The position numbers and the translations under genes were made by a program. This document shows positions 1 to 11,790 of a DNA stretch of 64,000 nucleotides, piece by piece. How positions within the stretch are numbered: the first letter of the stretch is position 1; each line of letters begins with the position of its first letter. A model generated the notes under the pieces. That model saw only the letters and a program-made list of their open reading frames with translations. It was not told the DNA's origin and did not search any database. Source of the DNA: Antedon mediterranea (lineage: Eukaryota; Echinodermata; Crinoidea; Comatulida; Antedonidae); contig NC_092676.1 in NCBI RefSeq assembly GCF_964355755.1, forward strand, positions 6,368,288 to 6,432,287, read 5' to 3'.

Positions 1-250
1 TCGAGTTTGCCGATAAATAAACAAAAGTCATCTACTCGATCTTGAACTCGGGTGGAATTGTCACGCCATCGCAAGACAACGTTTCATCCGCTGGGCCACG
101 GAATTTGCTTGAAGAAATTAATCTTCTAAACTATTTAAGCTATGCATACATAGCGCCCTCATTTGTTATAAGTTCACCCTAAATGTGATGAAACACCGTT
201 TGTGATTGGTCAATACTCACGGTAGTAACCTAGTAACTAGTACGCGCTGA
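1..250 (-). mobile_element. tRNA-derived SINE (family a), cut by the window edge
   Basis: Read on the minus strand this has the layout of a tRNA-derived SINE. An A-box-like stretch (TGGCNNAGCGG type) lies near 80-110 and a degenerate B-box-like stretch (GAGTTCAAGAT) near 40-55. The same unit recurs near 29.7, 30.85 and 42.4 kb. A shared extension (tatgcatacatagcgccctc, then gattggtc) follows in three of the copies. Confidence 0.6.
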
Positions 251-279
251 ACATCCGGTGATTCGGCTCCTCGAAGATC

Positions 280-747
280 GAGAGAAGTGGAATTGTTTAT
301 TCGGCCTACCTGATTATAATATTATTATTAATAGGCTTATTGATGGAAATTCTTCTGTTAATTTAAACGACCTAGGCCTAAGTGAATATTTTATTGCCAA
401 GGAATCATCAATTAGTAATTATCTGTATATTATTCTTCGCAAGGTAAGGTGTCTAGGCAGGCTTGTTTTAAATACAATACAAATACTATAGGAGGCCTAG
501 GCCTAGGCCTCTAGCCTAACTTCACCCAACCCAGCAGACTTGTTCTTGGCTATATAATATAACAGATATTGCCTTTTATATCGGTTAAATATAAGATTTG
601 ACATCCCCTCGGGAATGATATTAAGTTCTCGGGGAATATATATTTCCCTCAGCTGGCGCTTCGGGAAATATATATTCCCTCGAACTTAATATCATTCCCT
701 CGGGGATGTCAAATCTTATATTTAACCTCTAAGCAGTCAATATCTGT
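280..747. repeat. SINE-associated module with a ~140-bp palindrome
   Basis: This AGGCCTA-rich module is also found at 32636-33060 and, partly and inverted, at 42170-42260. Its 3' part (584-725) is a near-perfect inverted repeat with arms of about 60 bases around a short loop near 647-663. The match extends weakly outward to 562 and 746. I see no coding capacity. It may be a foldback or MITE-type end. Confidence 0.6.
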
Positions 748-761
748 ATAATATATATATA

Positions 762-1130
762 TACAATGTTAAAACAGCAATGACAACTTTCACCTAAGTT
801 GCCCCAGACAGTAGCCCAAAAATTCCCGTTGGGCCATACAACATTTAATCATGCGAAGAACCACACGACAAAATCCCTTTTACATTGTAACTATTACCCT
901 TTGGGATAAACGGAAAAACCATTGACATCAACTTTATAATGTAAGTTGACCCAGAAAGTATCCCAATAATTTCCGATTCGCCCCTACAAAATGTACTAAC
1001 TCGAAGAGTCACACGGCTATTTCATTTTACATTGTAACTGTTACCCTAGGCTTTGGGATATACGAACAAACTCACGACAGCAACTTTATCTTGTAAGTTG
1101 CTCCAGACAGCAGCCCAAAGATGCTGTTGA
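762..1130. repeat. Tandem ~150-bp units, left outer arm of a foldback structure
   Basis: About two and a half imperfect units, each with an ACATTGTAACTRTTACCC core and an AAGTTG(C)CCCAGA core. Reverse-complement versions lie at 3640-4090, and the outermost bases (tacaatgttaaaacagcaa) match the complement of about 3958-3981. The arms are therefore nested around the palindrome at 2086-2908. Confidence 0.6.
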
Positions 1131-1194
1131 AGTAGAATGTACTGTATGGCGTTACAATGTTCTACCATATTATTATCATTATGTGCAATTTATT

Positions 1195-1325
1195 GTAGAT
1201 AAACATTTGAACAGACGAAGAAATAAAAGTGGGTCGAACCCATAACACACAAGACAACAAAAAACATAGGATTGCCATCCAAAAAAATGCCTCGTGCCAT
1301 GCATACGTTGGCGATTTTCAGGTTC
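1195..1325 (-). mobile_element. Possible tRNA-derived SINE fragment
   Basis: On the minus strand there is a perfect B-box core (GGTTCGACCC, near 1230-1240), with a weak A-box-like GGCACGAGGCA about 60 bases upstream. There is no second copy in the window, so the family is unknown. Confidence 0.35.
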
Positions 1326-2018
1326 ACGCAATGTCAAATAAAACAGTGTAGTTTTGAAAAGAATTGATGTTAGTCTTATACTAATACTAAATTAATTAGA
1401 TTATTTTACGGAAAATATATTTTTATTAAAATTATAATTTTAATCGCAGAAAATCAATTTTGGGGAGTATAATATAATTAAAAAGCCTGATTGATAACAA
1501 AATAATTGCATCATCTTTTATTTTAACCTCGTGACATGCGATCGTGTTTTGAAACTAGGGTGGGTGTTTTCCAAAGTTATTTTAAGTCGCATATATTGCT
1601 CACCACCGTTATCTGTGCTTATTTTTTTGAAATACTTAATAATAGATAAAATACATTTTAATATATAATAATATAAAATAAATATTATATAATATAATTT
1701 TTATTTATATGAATTTTATTGCGTATTTATTTTAAAATACGCAAATATGCCTCTATTATTAGTCACAAAGGACAAGGAAGCCCGGGTCAAAAACATATTC
1801 ACGTCCACGATAAACACATTTTAAATTTAAAACAAAACGTAGTAATTATTGTAATTTTGAATTGGTATAGGTCACATCTTTAAAATATAAGTTTCCTATT
1901 AATTATCTTCTAATGAATTATTATTAAAATACAGTATACATGTCACATGTCGCCCTGCCAAACTAAACTTTATGAAAGGAGCTTTGCGCTGGCGTCTGTA
2001 AACTCTCCAGCAGAATCA

Positions 2019-2989
2019 GGAGAGTTAGCCTGCTAAACTTTACATTGGAAGAATAGGGATGGAGCTTTGCGTCCGCAAACTCTCCAGTATGGAACGCCGT
2101 TTACGCAACATTTCGATGATATGAATTTTATGACGCGATATGTGAATGAAATGCATCGATATGAATTGAATGGCGTGATATATGAATGAAATGTTTTGAA
2201 TTGAATGCTTTGAATTGAATGTTTTGAATGAAATGTTTTGAATGAAATGTTTTGAATTGAATGTTTTGAATAAAATGTTTTGAATGAAATGTTTTGAATG
2301 AAATGTTTTGAATTAAATGTTTTGAATGAAATGTTTGAATTGAATTGAAAAGTCAAACTATTGGCGGCGTATGTCATTCCCGCTCGCGATTTTTTTTCAA
2401 CCTCTTAATAGGCCTAAGCATGGGTACCCTCATCTCCTTTCAACGCTGTCATCAATATGAATCCTTTACAGAGACTCCCTAACAGACCTGAAACATTGGA
2501 ATACATATTTCCGAACCCAGGTCTGTTAGGATTCTCTGTAAAGGCAGCGTGGAAGAAAGGAGATGAGGGTACCCAGGCTTAGGCCTAAGAGGTTGAGAAA
2601 ATAATCGCAAGCGAGAATGACATACGCCACCAATAGTTTGACTTTTCAATTCAATTCAAACATTTCATTCAAAACATTTCATTCAAAACATTTCATTCAA
2701 AACATTTCATTCAAAACATTTCATTCAAAACATTTCATTCAAAACATTTCATTCAAAACATTTCATTCAAAACATTTCATTCAAAATATTCAATTCAAAA
2801 CATTTCATTCATATATCGCACCATTTAATTCATATCGATGCATTTCATTCACATATCGCGTCATAAAATTCATATCATCGAAATGTTGCGTAAACGGCGT
2901 TCCATACTCCAGAGTCACGAGAGAGTTAGCCTGCTAAACTTTACATTGGGAGAATAGGAAATGGAGCTTTGCGTCCGCAAACTCTCCGG
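2019..2989. repeat. Foldback element: ~820-bp palindrome flanked by 68-bp direct repeats
   Basis: Bases 2086-2497 and 2498-2908 are inverted copies of one another, including the arm ends (TATGGAACGCCG and its complement) and the loop region (CAGACCTG/CAGGTCTG). Each arm carries a 14-bp tandem repeat (TTTTGAATGAAATG), degenerate on the left and nearly perfect on the right. A unit of about 68 bases starting gagagttagcctgctaaac lies in direct orientation on both sides (2019-2085, 2920-2988). The open frames here are low-complexity by-products of the 14-mer. Confidence 0.75.
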
Positions 2990-3639
2990 AGTCACGAGAG
3001 ACTTTACCGGAAGTCGATCGTTTCGCCTGAACGGTTTTCTATTCAAAGCATACAGGCAAGCATTGCACTGGTAGGTGGGGGGAAGACAACAGAACAGCAT
3101 TCGTGTTCTAAGGTCTTGGCTCTAAGGAAATTAAATACTTTTCTAAGTTTCAAAATACGTTATACTTGATGGATTTTTACAAATCAAAGATAAATGTGTA
3201 TGTTTTAAATACTTCTGAACACATTTATCTTGTTTAAAGTGATGAAATATGTTTCTGAAAAAAGTTAGGATATGCTGAAAAAACTTGTAGTACACATGTT
3301 ATCAGTTGATTAATCTATTATGTAAACAATGCTAATTACTTGTGCAAATAAAGTATAGCAGGATACCTGCTATAATTTAGCAATTTTGACTGGTGACTCT
3401 ACTTGTAAAAAGTACTAATAAATACAACAAGTTTTGCATGTTCTAACAGGGCCAAAGGATTTGAAAGTAGACCAAATGACCCACCGGTAAACTAAAAGTA
3501 AAACCGTTGCTAGAACATGATTAGTATTTTAATTTGAAATACGTTTAAGATTAATAACGCATACTATTATATTTAAACTTATTTTTAAAACGTCCATGGT
3601 TTCAAAATACAGAATACCTTTTAAAAACAAAAATAAACT

Positions 3640-4090
3640 AGAGTTTAATTGTCACTTTGACGAAGTTTAAGTATATTGCTGTCAATGATATTCGTATATC
3701 CCAAAAGATAATAGTTAGGCTACAATGTAAAAGGAATTATGCCGTGAGGCTCTTCGCATGATTGCCAACGGGCATTTTTGAGCTACTTTTGGGGTAACTT
3801 ACAGGATAAAGTTGCTGTCAATGGTATTTTTGTGCATCCCAATGTGTAGCAGTTACAATGCAAAAGGAATTAGCCGCGTGACTCTTGACATAAATAACAC
3901 CATTTTTGAGTGGTCACTTAGGGCTAATGTCTCGTGCAACTTACAGGATAAAGTTGCTGTCATTGCTGTTTTAACATTGTATACATATGGGAACGATGTC
4001 CAACAAATTTTATCCGTATGGCTTTTCACGTGATTAAATACATTTTTTACCCCTCCTATTTGAGAAAATTTACAGGATAAGACCTGGCAG
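3640..4090. repeat. Right outer arm of the foldback structure (tandem ~150-bp units)
   Basis: Imperfect units sharing aacttacaggataaagttgctgtcaatg, in inverted orientation to 762-1130. The short open frame across it shows no protein similarity I recognise. Confidence 0.55.
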
Positions 4091-4343
4091 CAATATTGAT
4101 TATTGAATCTTAGCTATATATCTACACAATCAGTAATAATTGTATAATTCTACTGCAGACTCTTTCAACTTTACATTTATCTAGTTCCGTTGGATTATAA
4201 ATGCTATTAGGTAGTAATAACACTTTTATCATTAGGTTAATAATGGCACATTACCAACAATTTTTTTTAATGTAGGCATATCAAAATATATTTTCGAAAC
4301 ACTTGAGAAATCGATCCTTAGTATAAATCGATGCTAAACTTAC

Positions 4344-4412
4344 ACAGTACGAAGATGTGGAAGGTCATTAAAACATGTCGATACTTCCGTCAACATGTTA
4401 TTCATTGCATAT
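4344..4412 (-). CDS. Copy A LRR exon (23 residues)
   Basis: 69-bp exon between TTCCTAG and GTAAGT, reading YAMNNMLTEVSTCFNDL. It differs from copy B exon 34917-34985 at a single base as I read them. Confidence 0.7.
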
Positions 4413-7400
4413 CTAGGAAATTAAAAAAATAAACATAAATTCCAACAAAATTTCCGATTCTGTCTATAATTATAGATTTTCACGACTTAAGCCCTAATAC
4501 CAAATACGATACGACAAGGATAGATTTTAGAAATAATACTTACACTGAAACTATTCTCTTTGGAAATCTTGGTAAACTAGTAAGTAAATTATTATTAAGG
4601 TATCTATCAAAAACAAAAACAAAATTATTAAAGTTGTATTTTATTTCAGTAATTAAAAAACAAAACAAAAACTAGCGTATACATTTGGTGTAATGATTCA
4701 CTCTAATAATTTCGTTATGGGTTAACACCTAACTTACACTCAGATCAGGTGTGTTCACATTGCATGTTACATTTGGTAAGTTCCAGATGTACACGTAACC
4801 AGTTAATAGTGAGGGTTTTATTCTCACACTTCCTTGAAGGAATACCAACAAGTAAATATATAAATATATTCTGTAAGTTGTGTTATCAGTATTGTTATTA
4901 CCTTACGTTCTGTTAAATAATGGGTTATGTATGTTAAAATATAGTTATCATTACATCTACTTTATTAGTCACATCTGAAGAAATATAAGTGTAAACCTTA
5001 CATTGATGTAAGTTTATGTAGATCTAACAAAGCATCGTCGTCGATTTCCTTCAGGTTGTTATAGCCTATTTTGCTGTAAAAAAAAAATTATGTTAAAAAC
5101 AAACTTCTAGTTTAATTTAAATATCGAGTTTTATTTAATTAACCTAGCATCAATCACTTATCTATATTATAATAGCACTAAGACAACATTTGTTTTTCTA
5201 TCTCCTCCTAAACCGCAAGTAGGTAGCTTTTATATATTGCCTAGTCTTAGCCTATAGATGTATACATTTGTTTATACTATTATTGTTTACAGATTGCGAA
5301 CATTCTGATCATTCATAGTTGTGAAATAAAGATGTTTGAACATAATTATTTAAAACGTGTGACACGTGTCTTCTTTACAATACTGGACATATATATAGTA
5401 CCGGTTATTTAACATCGCAATTACACATATTACTCGCATGTATTTCAAAGGTTGACTTATCTGTTTTTTACATATCCATAATTCATGGATACAATTTATC
5501 ACGTAAGGCATGATGAGCTAAAATCAAGAGCAAAATATTTATTTTTATGTTACTCAAGTGATGTGTTATCTTGGTTTTAAATTGACCATTTTTTAATAAA
5601 TCGATCGCTTTTCCATCGGTGCTTTCAATGACAAATATTCCTTTTTGTATCAAAATTTAATATTTTTTTTAACAATAATTTTTGTTTCAGTAAGGAATAA
5701 TTAAATGTTTACTAGGCTTACTCTGACTAGTAATCAAAATAATTTAAAAAAAAAGATGATGGTTTTAATACATTACAGTTAGTAGTTGGCGCCTTGAGCA
5801 CTCTGGAGTGGTATGTGCGCTATAAAAATCTTATTATTATTATTATTATTATGGTATACTATAGTACTTACACTGAAGCAATTGTCTTTGGAAACTTTGG
5901 CAGACTTGTTAGTGAGTTATTAGCAAGGTTTCTGTAAACATTAAGTAAATTAATTGGTAAATTATTCTATTTTCTTTGAAATAAGCGCATACATGTTTGT
6001 GTAATGTATGCCACAGTCTATTTTAATAGGATGTATTTAAACATAATGACTATTACAGCGTGATGGTAATTATGTGAAAGATGTTGCTAACCACTCTAAA
6101 ATCTTGATAACATCTCCATAAAAAGTCCGAACGTAAAATCAGACAAGGTATCATTGTAGGACATTATTCTTTTTCCTATGGATGATGAATGTGTAAGGAT
6201 GAGCAACAGAAAAACGATGTCAATCAGGGAATTTCACTCTTCAATCCAGTTTGTGAGAGTGTCGTTTTTAGCATTGTTAACAATAATTATGATCTTTCTG
6301 TAAATCATATCCTGAGTAATGGACACAGATAACATTGATAAAATATGTATCATTAATAAATTAGACATATTTAAAGGAGCAAAACTAGATAACAAAAACA
6401 AAAAAAATGATAATTCATTTTGAAATCTTACATTGAAATAAGATCCTGTAGCTCTAACAAGGCATTGGTGTCGATTTTCTTCAGGTTGTTATCGCTTAAG
6501 TAACTAAAAACCAAGTAGTTATGTTATGTTAAAACTACTAGTTTATTTTAAAAAGTGGAGTTGTTGCTTGGTGGTTGTGATGCTTTGCTACCACTCCAAG
6601 GGTCCTGGGTTCAAGTCCCGTCACATGTCAGGATTTTTTCTAAGGACCAAATTACAACTCCACTCCCAAAGACTTGTAATAAGACTTTGTTTATGTAGAG
6701 CATCTTGTGTATATGTCTGTCTTGTGACCCTCTGAGGGTTCCTAATGATCAGCATTTGCTGGATGGATCACCCTCATTAAATATGGTTAAACAAAAAATA
6801 TAAAAAAAAAATCCGTTAATATTAGCATTAATCAACAATAAAGTAAAAGCACCAAACATTAGAGAAATACATACCCGTACACTCTTTTTCCCCAAAGATA
6901 TGTATGCGATTCTCTCTATACGTTTCTAATTTTGGCTTATATTAAGAAAACAATAAATATAGGCCTAATGTGTTCTATAAGTTTAAGTTCTTGACGGAAG
7001 GATGCGCATGCGCAATATTGTATATGGAATTGGGACTACCGGTATCCGGGCAATTTCTACCTGAATTATAACCTACACTAACTACATATTGCATCTCACA
7101 TAACACGTACATAGTTAGGAGGCCAGTGCAAACTTTGTTACCAAATTACATATTTAATATATTACAAAGTTTATATTAGGCCTATTACTACTTTTTATAT
7201 GTTATTGGTGAATAAGCTGCAGGGGCGGTCGCAAGACTATTTTAAGAGGATTTCCCAAACAGGGCTGTAGACACTGAGTTTTTGAGCAACACAGGACCCC
7301 TATTGTTGGCATATGGCGAATTGTAAAATGACACCGCTTGATGACCGCAAATGGCACTCTCGCACGTAAAATTCATGATAAATGGCACATCTAGTTCGCC

Positions 7401-7716
7401 GGAAATGTCATTCTATAGTGCGCTAGCAAACAAAGGATTGTAGACTATATTATTCCGCTGGTAATAAAACATACGCGATATTTTGTACGTTCAATGCGAA
7501 CGTCAAGTCATTGATGAAGGTACTTATGGTACAGTCATACATTCTAATAACTGTAATCGACTAATGCAAATTAATTATTAATTTGTTTAAAAAAAATATG
7601 AAGCTGCTGCTATAAATATATTGAGCAAAACGTTAACTTGCATTATTTTGAATTAAATGCTAAATATATATATATATATATATATTAATTTAGAATTAAT
7701 GTTCTATGCCTGATTT

Positions 7717-7751
<35 letters not shown>

Positions 7752-10131
7752 CAATATTTTCAAATTTCATTTTCATTTATCCACTATAAACTGTACAAGT
7801 GTTGCTTAGACCACCCTTCAAAATAAAACGAAGAACATTTGCAGACAGAAGCAAAATTTGCTCTGCTACCGGATAACGTGTTTCAAAGTTCAGAATGTCG
7901 ATAAATTACTATTTCACCTAATTTTTACGGACGTGCGGAAATGAAGATAAATAGGGTACTACACGCGTCGGAAATACAAAACTATACGTACAATGATTTG
8001 GCCTTAAAATTATGGAAAACCCAGACAAAACACAATAAGGACAAATCGATTGGCAATATGCCCAGGGAAACGATATGAATATATTTCATTTGTCGATTTT
8101 ATTTTACGCAAAGTTCATGTGTGAATGCTTGATCCATTAGAGGGTAATCTGATGGCGCTAGTAACACTATTATGTGTGGGATAATTTGTGAATGACGTAG
8201 TACATACACGAGACTAGATAGGAAAGATCTGCACTGCCGTTCATTGCGAGAGGAGGGTGAAGTCTGGTAATGTGTCATGATAATGTAACAAGCCAGAGAT
8301 GAAATAAAATCACGAATACATTTAGCTGATTGTCGTTGTGTTAGTCGGCGTCAGAAGTTTATCGACCGACATCACATATCTATTTCTCATGTGTAGCAGA
8401 GCGTTTTTATTGAATAATTTTGTTCGTAAGTTCATTTTAACTAAATTGAAAACCAATGGTTTATTCAAATTCAACACTGTAACTAATCCCTCACTATTCA
8501 ATAATTATATTATTATACTATTATATTGTTGAAAAATGGATTTCGTGATATGAAAATTGATTGACAGTAAAACGTAACAAAGATACGTTCTAGTCTGATT
8601 ATTAGGTATCCATACAGTGATGAAGCTGAAGTATTTTGTAGCGTTCATTGTAAAGGTAGTTAAAATCGTTGCCATTACTTTATTTTTACCAATTTTAACA
8701 ATTAACCTAACAACAAAACATTCAACAATGATAAAATGCCCTGCAACTCTGTAACTACTTTACGACTAAGCATATCAAGGTCCGGGTCCCTCCAAACCCC
8801 CAACCCTAAATTTTAAAAGAACCCTTTTTTTGATTATTTTAATCTTTTTTTAATTATGTGACATATATTTGTGTGTATGTTTGGATACACAACGGCAAAA
8901 ATGCAGGCAAACAACAATACGATCGTAGCAGAAACACACGCGATGAAAAATAGGATAACATAACATGCTTCAATGTGAATCAGGGGGAATTCCCGATGAA
9001 GTAACTTCCGTTACGGTAATAAATTATAATAACAATAATTAATGATTAATAATTAATTAATGTACATTAATTATTATTATCAATTATTAATGATTTTAAA
9101 AAGTTAGAAAAAAAAAAGTATGAAGCTGCTGCTATAAATATTGAGAAAAACGTTTAATTGCATTATTTTTAATTAAATGCTAAATAAGTAAAACAACAAT
9201 TTAACTGTATATAAAATAATAAATATAACTTTGAAATAATGATGGACATTTTGCAGAAAGAAGAAAATTTTTCTCAACTACCAGTATAAAACTGTTACTA
9301 CAGAAATGTACGGACGTATACGGAAATGAAGATAAATAGGGTACTACAGTACACGGAAATACCAAAATTATGATTGGGCCTTAAATTATGGAAAACCTCC
9401 GGCAAAACGCAATAATTATGAACAAATTGACTAACTCTATGACCGGTTTTTCCAGAACAGAGTAGTGTTTGTAAGCCTCTTTTCGTACCTTTTATGTTAA
9501 GGAGAGATACATTTCCCTGCTCTTTTGACGCGCGCACCACAAGCAACAAGTCAGTAAAAAATTCATTTTGCGCATGCATTTACAAAAAAAATACGTCGAC
9601 CGCCGTTGTATATTGTGCGTGGTATAGTAGGCCTTTAGTGACTGCTGGTTAAATATTACGGTGCATTCTGAAAATTTGCAAATATTTTCTTCCAGACTGG
9701 ACTTATATAACGTTATATGAATATTGTATACGATGAAATGGGACGTAAATTTTTATTTAGTGGCAGAAACAAAATTTAGTATGAAATTAAGGGTGTTGCC
9801 CTGGTCACTAGAGCAACAACCCTGGGTCCGCCCCTGAGCTGAAATACATGGAATTAAGTTTTATTTACTTAATTTTTGTTTACTAGATTTATGAAATTCA
9901 ATCATAATTTAAAATCTAAACTTACAGCACCAGTGTATTTACAGGAATTCCAACTGGCCATTCATTGAGTCTACGGTTCGTACAATTCACTATTCGTGTT
10001 CTTTCTGTGCATTCACAAACTGCATTCACTTTAGTATCATTACTACATGCAACCTCAAAACATATAGATGATTTCACCAACAAACAAAACGATAAAAAAG
10101 TCAATAAATTATGAGACATCATCTTCAACAT
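4344..10131 (-). CDS. LRR receptor gene copy A, 5' part (six exons visible)
   Basis: Minus-strand split gene, paralogous to copy B. Exons in transcript order: 9926-10131, 6432-6503, 5872-5931, 5002-5073, 4544-4603, 4344-4412. Each has an AG acceptor, a GT donor (GTAAGT or GTAAG-like) and the same phase, one base completing a codon at the start and two left over at the end, so the frame runs through all of them. The product has a signal peptide, a cysteine-rich LRR N-terminal cap and five LRRs, and would sit at the cell surface. Unlike copy B, the 24-residue plus 20-residue exon pair occurs twice (6432/5872 and 5002/4544). No LRR exon, GCC repeat or membrane exon is visible downstream (below 4344), where the foldback structure lies. 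The gene either continues off the left edge or is truncated. Confidence 0.7.
4544..4603 (-). CDS. Copy A short LRR exon, duplicate of the 5872-5931 type
   Basis: 60-bp exon between TTGATAG and GTAAGT, reading YLNNNLLTSLPRFPKRI. It is nearly identical to copy B exon 35146-35205, intron flanks included. Confidence 0.7.
5002..5073 (-). CDS. Copy A LRR exon, duplicate of the 6432-6503 type
   Basis: 72-bp exon between TTTACAG and GTAAGG, reading KIGYNNLKEIDDDALLDL. It is the second member of the duplicated 24+20-residue exon pair. Confidence 0.7.
5786..5853 (+). mobile_element. LINE/SINE 3' tail ending in (TTA)n
   Basis: The stretch ggcgccttgagcactctgg, then gtgcgctataaaaatc and (TTA)n, has the form of the 3' tails of L2/CR1-type LINEs and the SINEs that use them. 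No coding part remains. Confidence 0.4.
5872..5931 (-). CDS. Copy A short LRR exon (20 residues)
   Basis: 60-bp exon between TTTACAG and GTAAGT, reading NLANNSLTSLPKFPKTI, an LRR of the LxxNxLTxLP type. Confidence 0.7.
6432..6503 (-). CDS. Copy A LRR exon (24 residues)
   Basis: 72-bp exon between TTTTTAG and GTAAGA, reading YLSDNNLKKIDTNALL. It has the LxxNxLxxI pattern of an LRR and is close to copy B exon 35330-35401. Confidence 0.75.
6545..6805 (+). mobile_element. tRNA-derived SINE (family b) in copy A intron 1
   Basis: A tRNA-like head has A box TGGTTGTGATGC and B box GGGTTCAAGTCCC. A body follows, and then a tail with gctggatggatcaccctcattaaatatggttaaa before an A-rich end. The spacing of the two boxes is normal for an RNA polymerase III promoter. 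No protein is encoded. Confidence 0.65.
7220..9836. mobile_element. Non-autonomous hAT-like transposon (2.6 kb) in copy A intron 1
   Basis: The ends are CAGGGGCGG and CCGCCCCTG, a hAT-style terminal repeat, flanked by direct AGCTG (7215-7219, 9837-9841). The paralogous intron in copy B (37930-37950) runs gaataagct straight into aaaacacatgg, an empty site. No transposase is visible. Inside, a block of about 0.45 kb is repeated in direct orientation (7560-8050 and 9090-9440; shared tatgaagctgctgctataaa and ggaaatgaagataaataggg). Two (TA)n runs lie at 7665-7690 and 7722-7747. Confidence 0.65.
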
Positions 10132-11790
10132 TTTTGCAGGTAAATGCAAATGTAGACTGCCTCTACGGCAGTTATAGATTGTGAGAAACTTTACCAAGGA
10201 CAATGCTGTATTATATGAAGCAATACAATTCAACCGTTTAAGGTTTTATTTGTGTTTCTTTATATAAAAGTATGTTTTGAAACAATTCATTCACCAATAC
10301 GAACAATTTCCGGGTTTAATGCATGGGTTGTGTTCTAGTATTATTGGCTGCTCTTTCAATACAAATACAAACAGACGTTAAGACAACAACACAATGTGTG
10401 TAACCTCGTGATGTTTTGTCATCTTAACGATCCTAACCATTGATTGTGCCATGATATAATACAATGTAGGACTTGATTTTAGAAAATAAAATGCATTCAA
10501 ACAAATAAAAAGAAAGTAAAACAAAATTATTGGTTGGTTTCAAATTCATGGGTTTAATTAAATAAGGAAACATAAACAACAAAAGCAAGAGCATGCTATG
10601 ATTTGTTTGTTTTGCAGAGATGTTAATATTTTAAAGGAATGGATTATGAATTCTGATGACGATCTTTTCAAGTCAGTGCTGTCTAAAATAAACAATTAAA
10701 AAGAATATATAACTTATTTAAAAAACATGCTAAAAATGTTTCACAGCTTTACCTAAGTATATTGTTTAAAGTAGTATTGTAACAAACTACCCATAACACA
10801 AACCATCTAAAGAATATTAAGCCCAGGCAGCAATAAATGAATTATATAACGTTAATATATTAGCCGACTCATTCATCAACATTTCATGTAGTTCATGAAC
10901 ATTTGAATCAAATCATTTTTATGCACCGTTCGCCTGTTAATCAGTTGAAACAACTGGTTTGCACACGATACGCTCGTTTGAGTTCAAACAATAATTATTT
11001 CAACCATCCACTTTCCAAACAGCAGTTTTTCGTACCGAAAGTCTTTTCCTGATACGTGTTAAAGTGGTTCCATATTAATAACCTACTTTTTATTGGCCAG
11101 TTTTACACACTGTTCGTTTGTTCATGATTTCATGTCAATAAAATCCATCATGATGATATACTACAGTTGTTGTAATGTATTCGAGGATATAAAACTTGTC
11201 CATGATTAAAACAATGGATATAAATTAGAAAAATATTCTTTGCCAATTGCCAATTGCCAAAAAGAGACAATAACTAACAAATCGTATGGGTTCAGTATCT
11301 TAACAACAAATAACAAGTTTGATTAAAGTATGACGAATGAGGGCGTACTTTATTTTATGGAAGGCCATTTTTATTTGGACATTTTTAAACACATATCTGT
11401 ATATTATATACTAGTTTAAATTTGGATTTATTTTTATGTTATGTATTTCATTATATATTTTATTGCAAACTGAACTTAAATTATGCTATAAACAGTTATT
11501 ACCATTGATTACATAGCTTTTTAAAATATATTTGTTTACGGGCGCTAACGGCGTATCGTAATTTCGGTCACGCTTCTTCTCTGCATTCGCGGTATAAAAA
11601 ATTACGACATGAGGTGGTTAAAAATAGCGTACAGATCTCTAATTTTCTCGTTAAATCCTAGATTTTGCCCAACTCAAATAAAGAAATTAACTTTCAAATA
11701 TATTCTGAACATACTGCGTGCATTTCATTAGGGTAAGATCTTATGCCAAGGTGAGGGTGATTTTTGACTGGACTAAATAGCCTACAATAA
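9842..11790. repeat. Segmental duplication, copy A side (exon 1 and upstream flank)
   Basis: Collinear with 37940-40500: exon 1, the putative promoter flank and about 1.6 kb of further upstream DNA (shared tttgtttacgggcgctaacg near 11.53 and 40.29 kb). The copies differ by small indels, one 159-bp MITE and one 236-bp tandem duplication, both in the B copy. Confidence 0.75.
9926..10131 (-). CDS. Copy A exon 1: signal peptide and LRR N-terminal cap
   Basis: Starts MLKMMSHNLLTFLSFCLL, a good signal peptide. The cap follows with Cys-x6-8-Cys spacing, a CEC pair and a VNCTNRRLNEWPVGIP segment typical of an LRRNT. The frame is open further upstream, but the hydrophobic signal starts at this Met or at the MSH four codons later. 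Donor GTAAG follows. Confidence 0.75.

Noticed and set aside
2033-2937. Two ~110-codon open frames rich in SFKTF/HSKH repeats
   Set aside because: They lie in the two arms of the palindrome and translate its 14-bp tandem repeat; no independent coding support.
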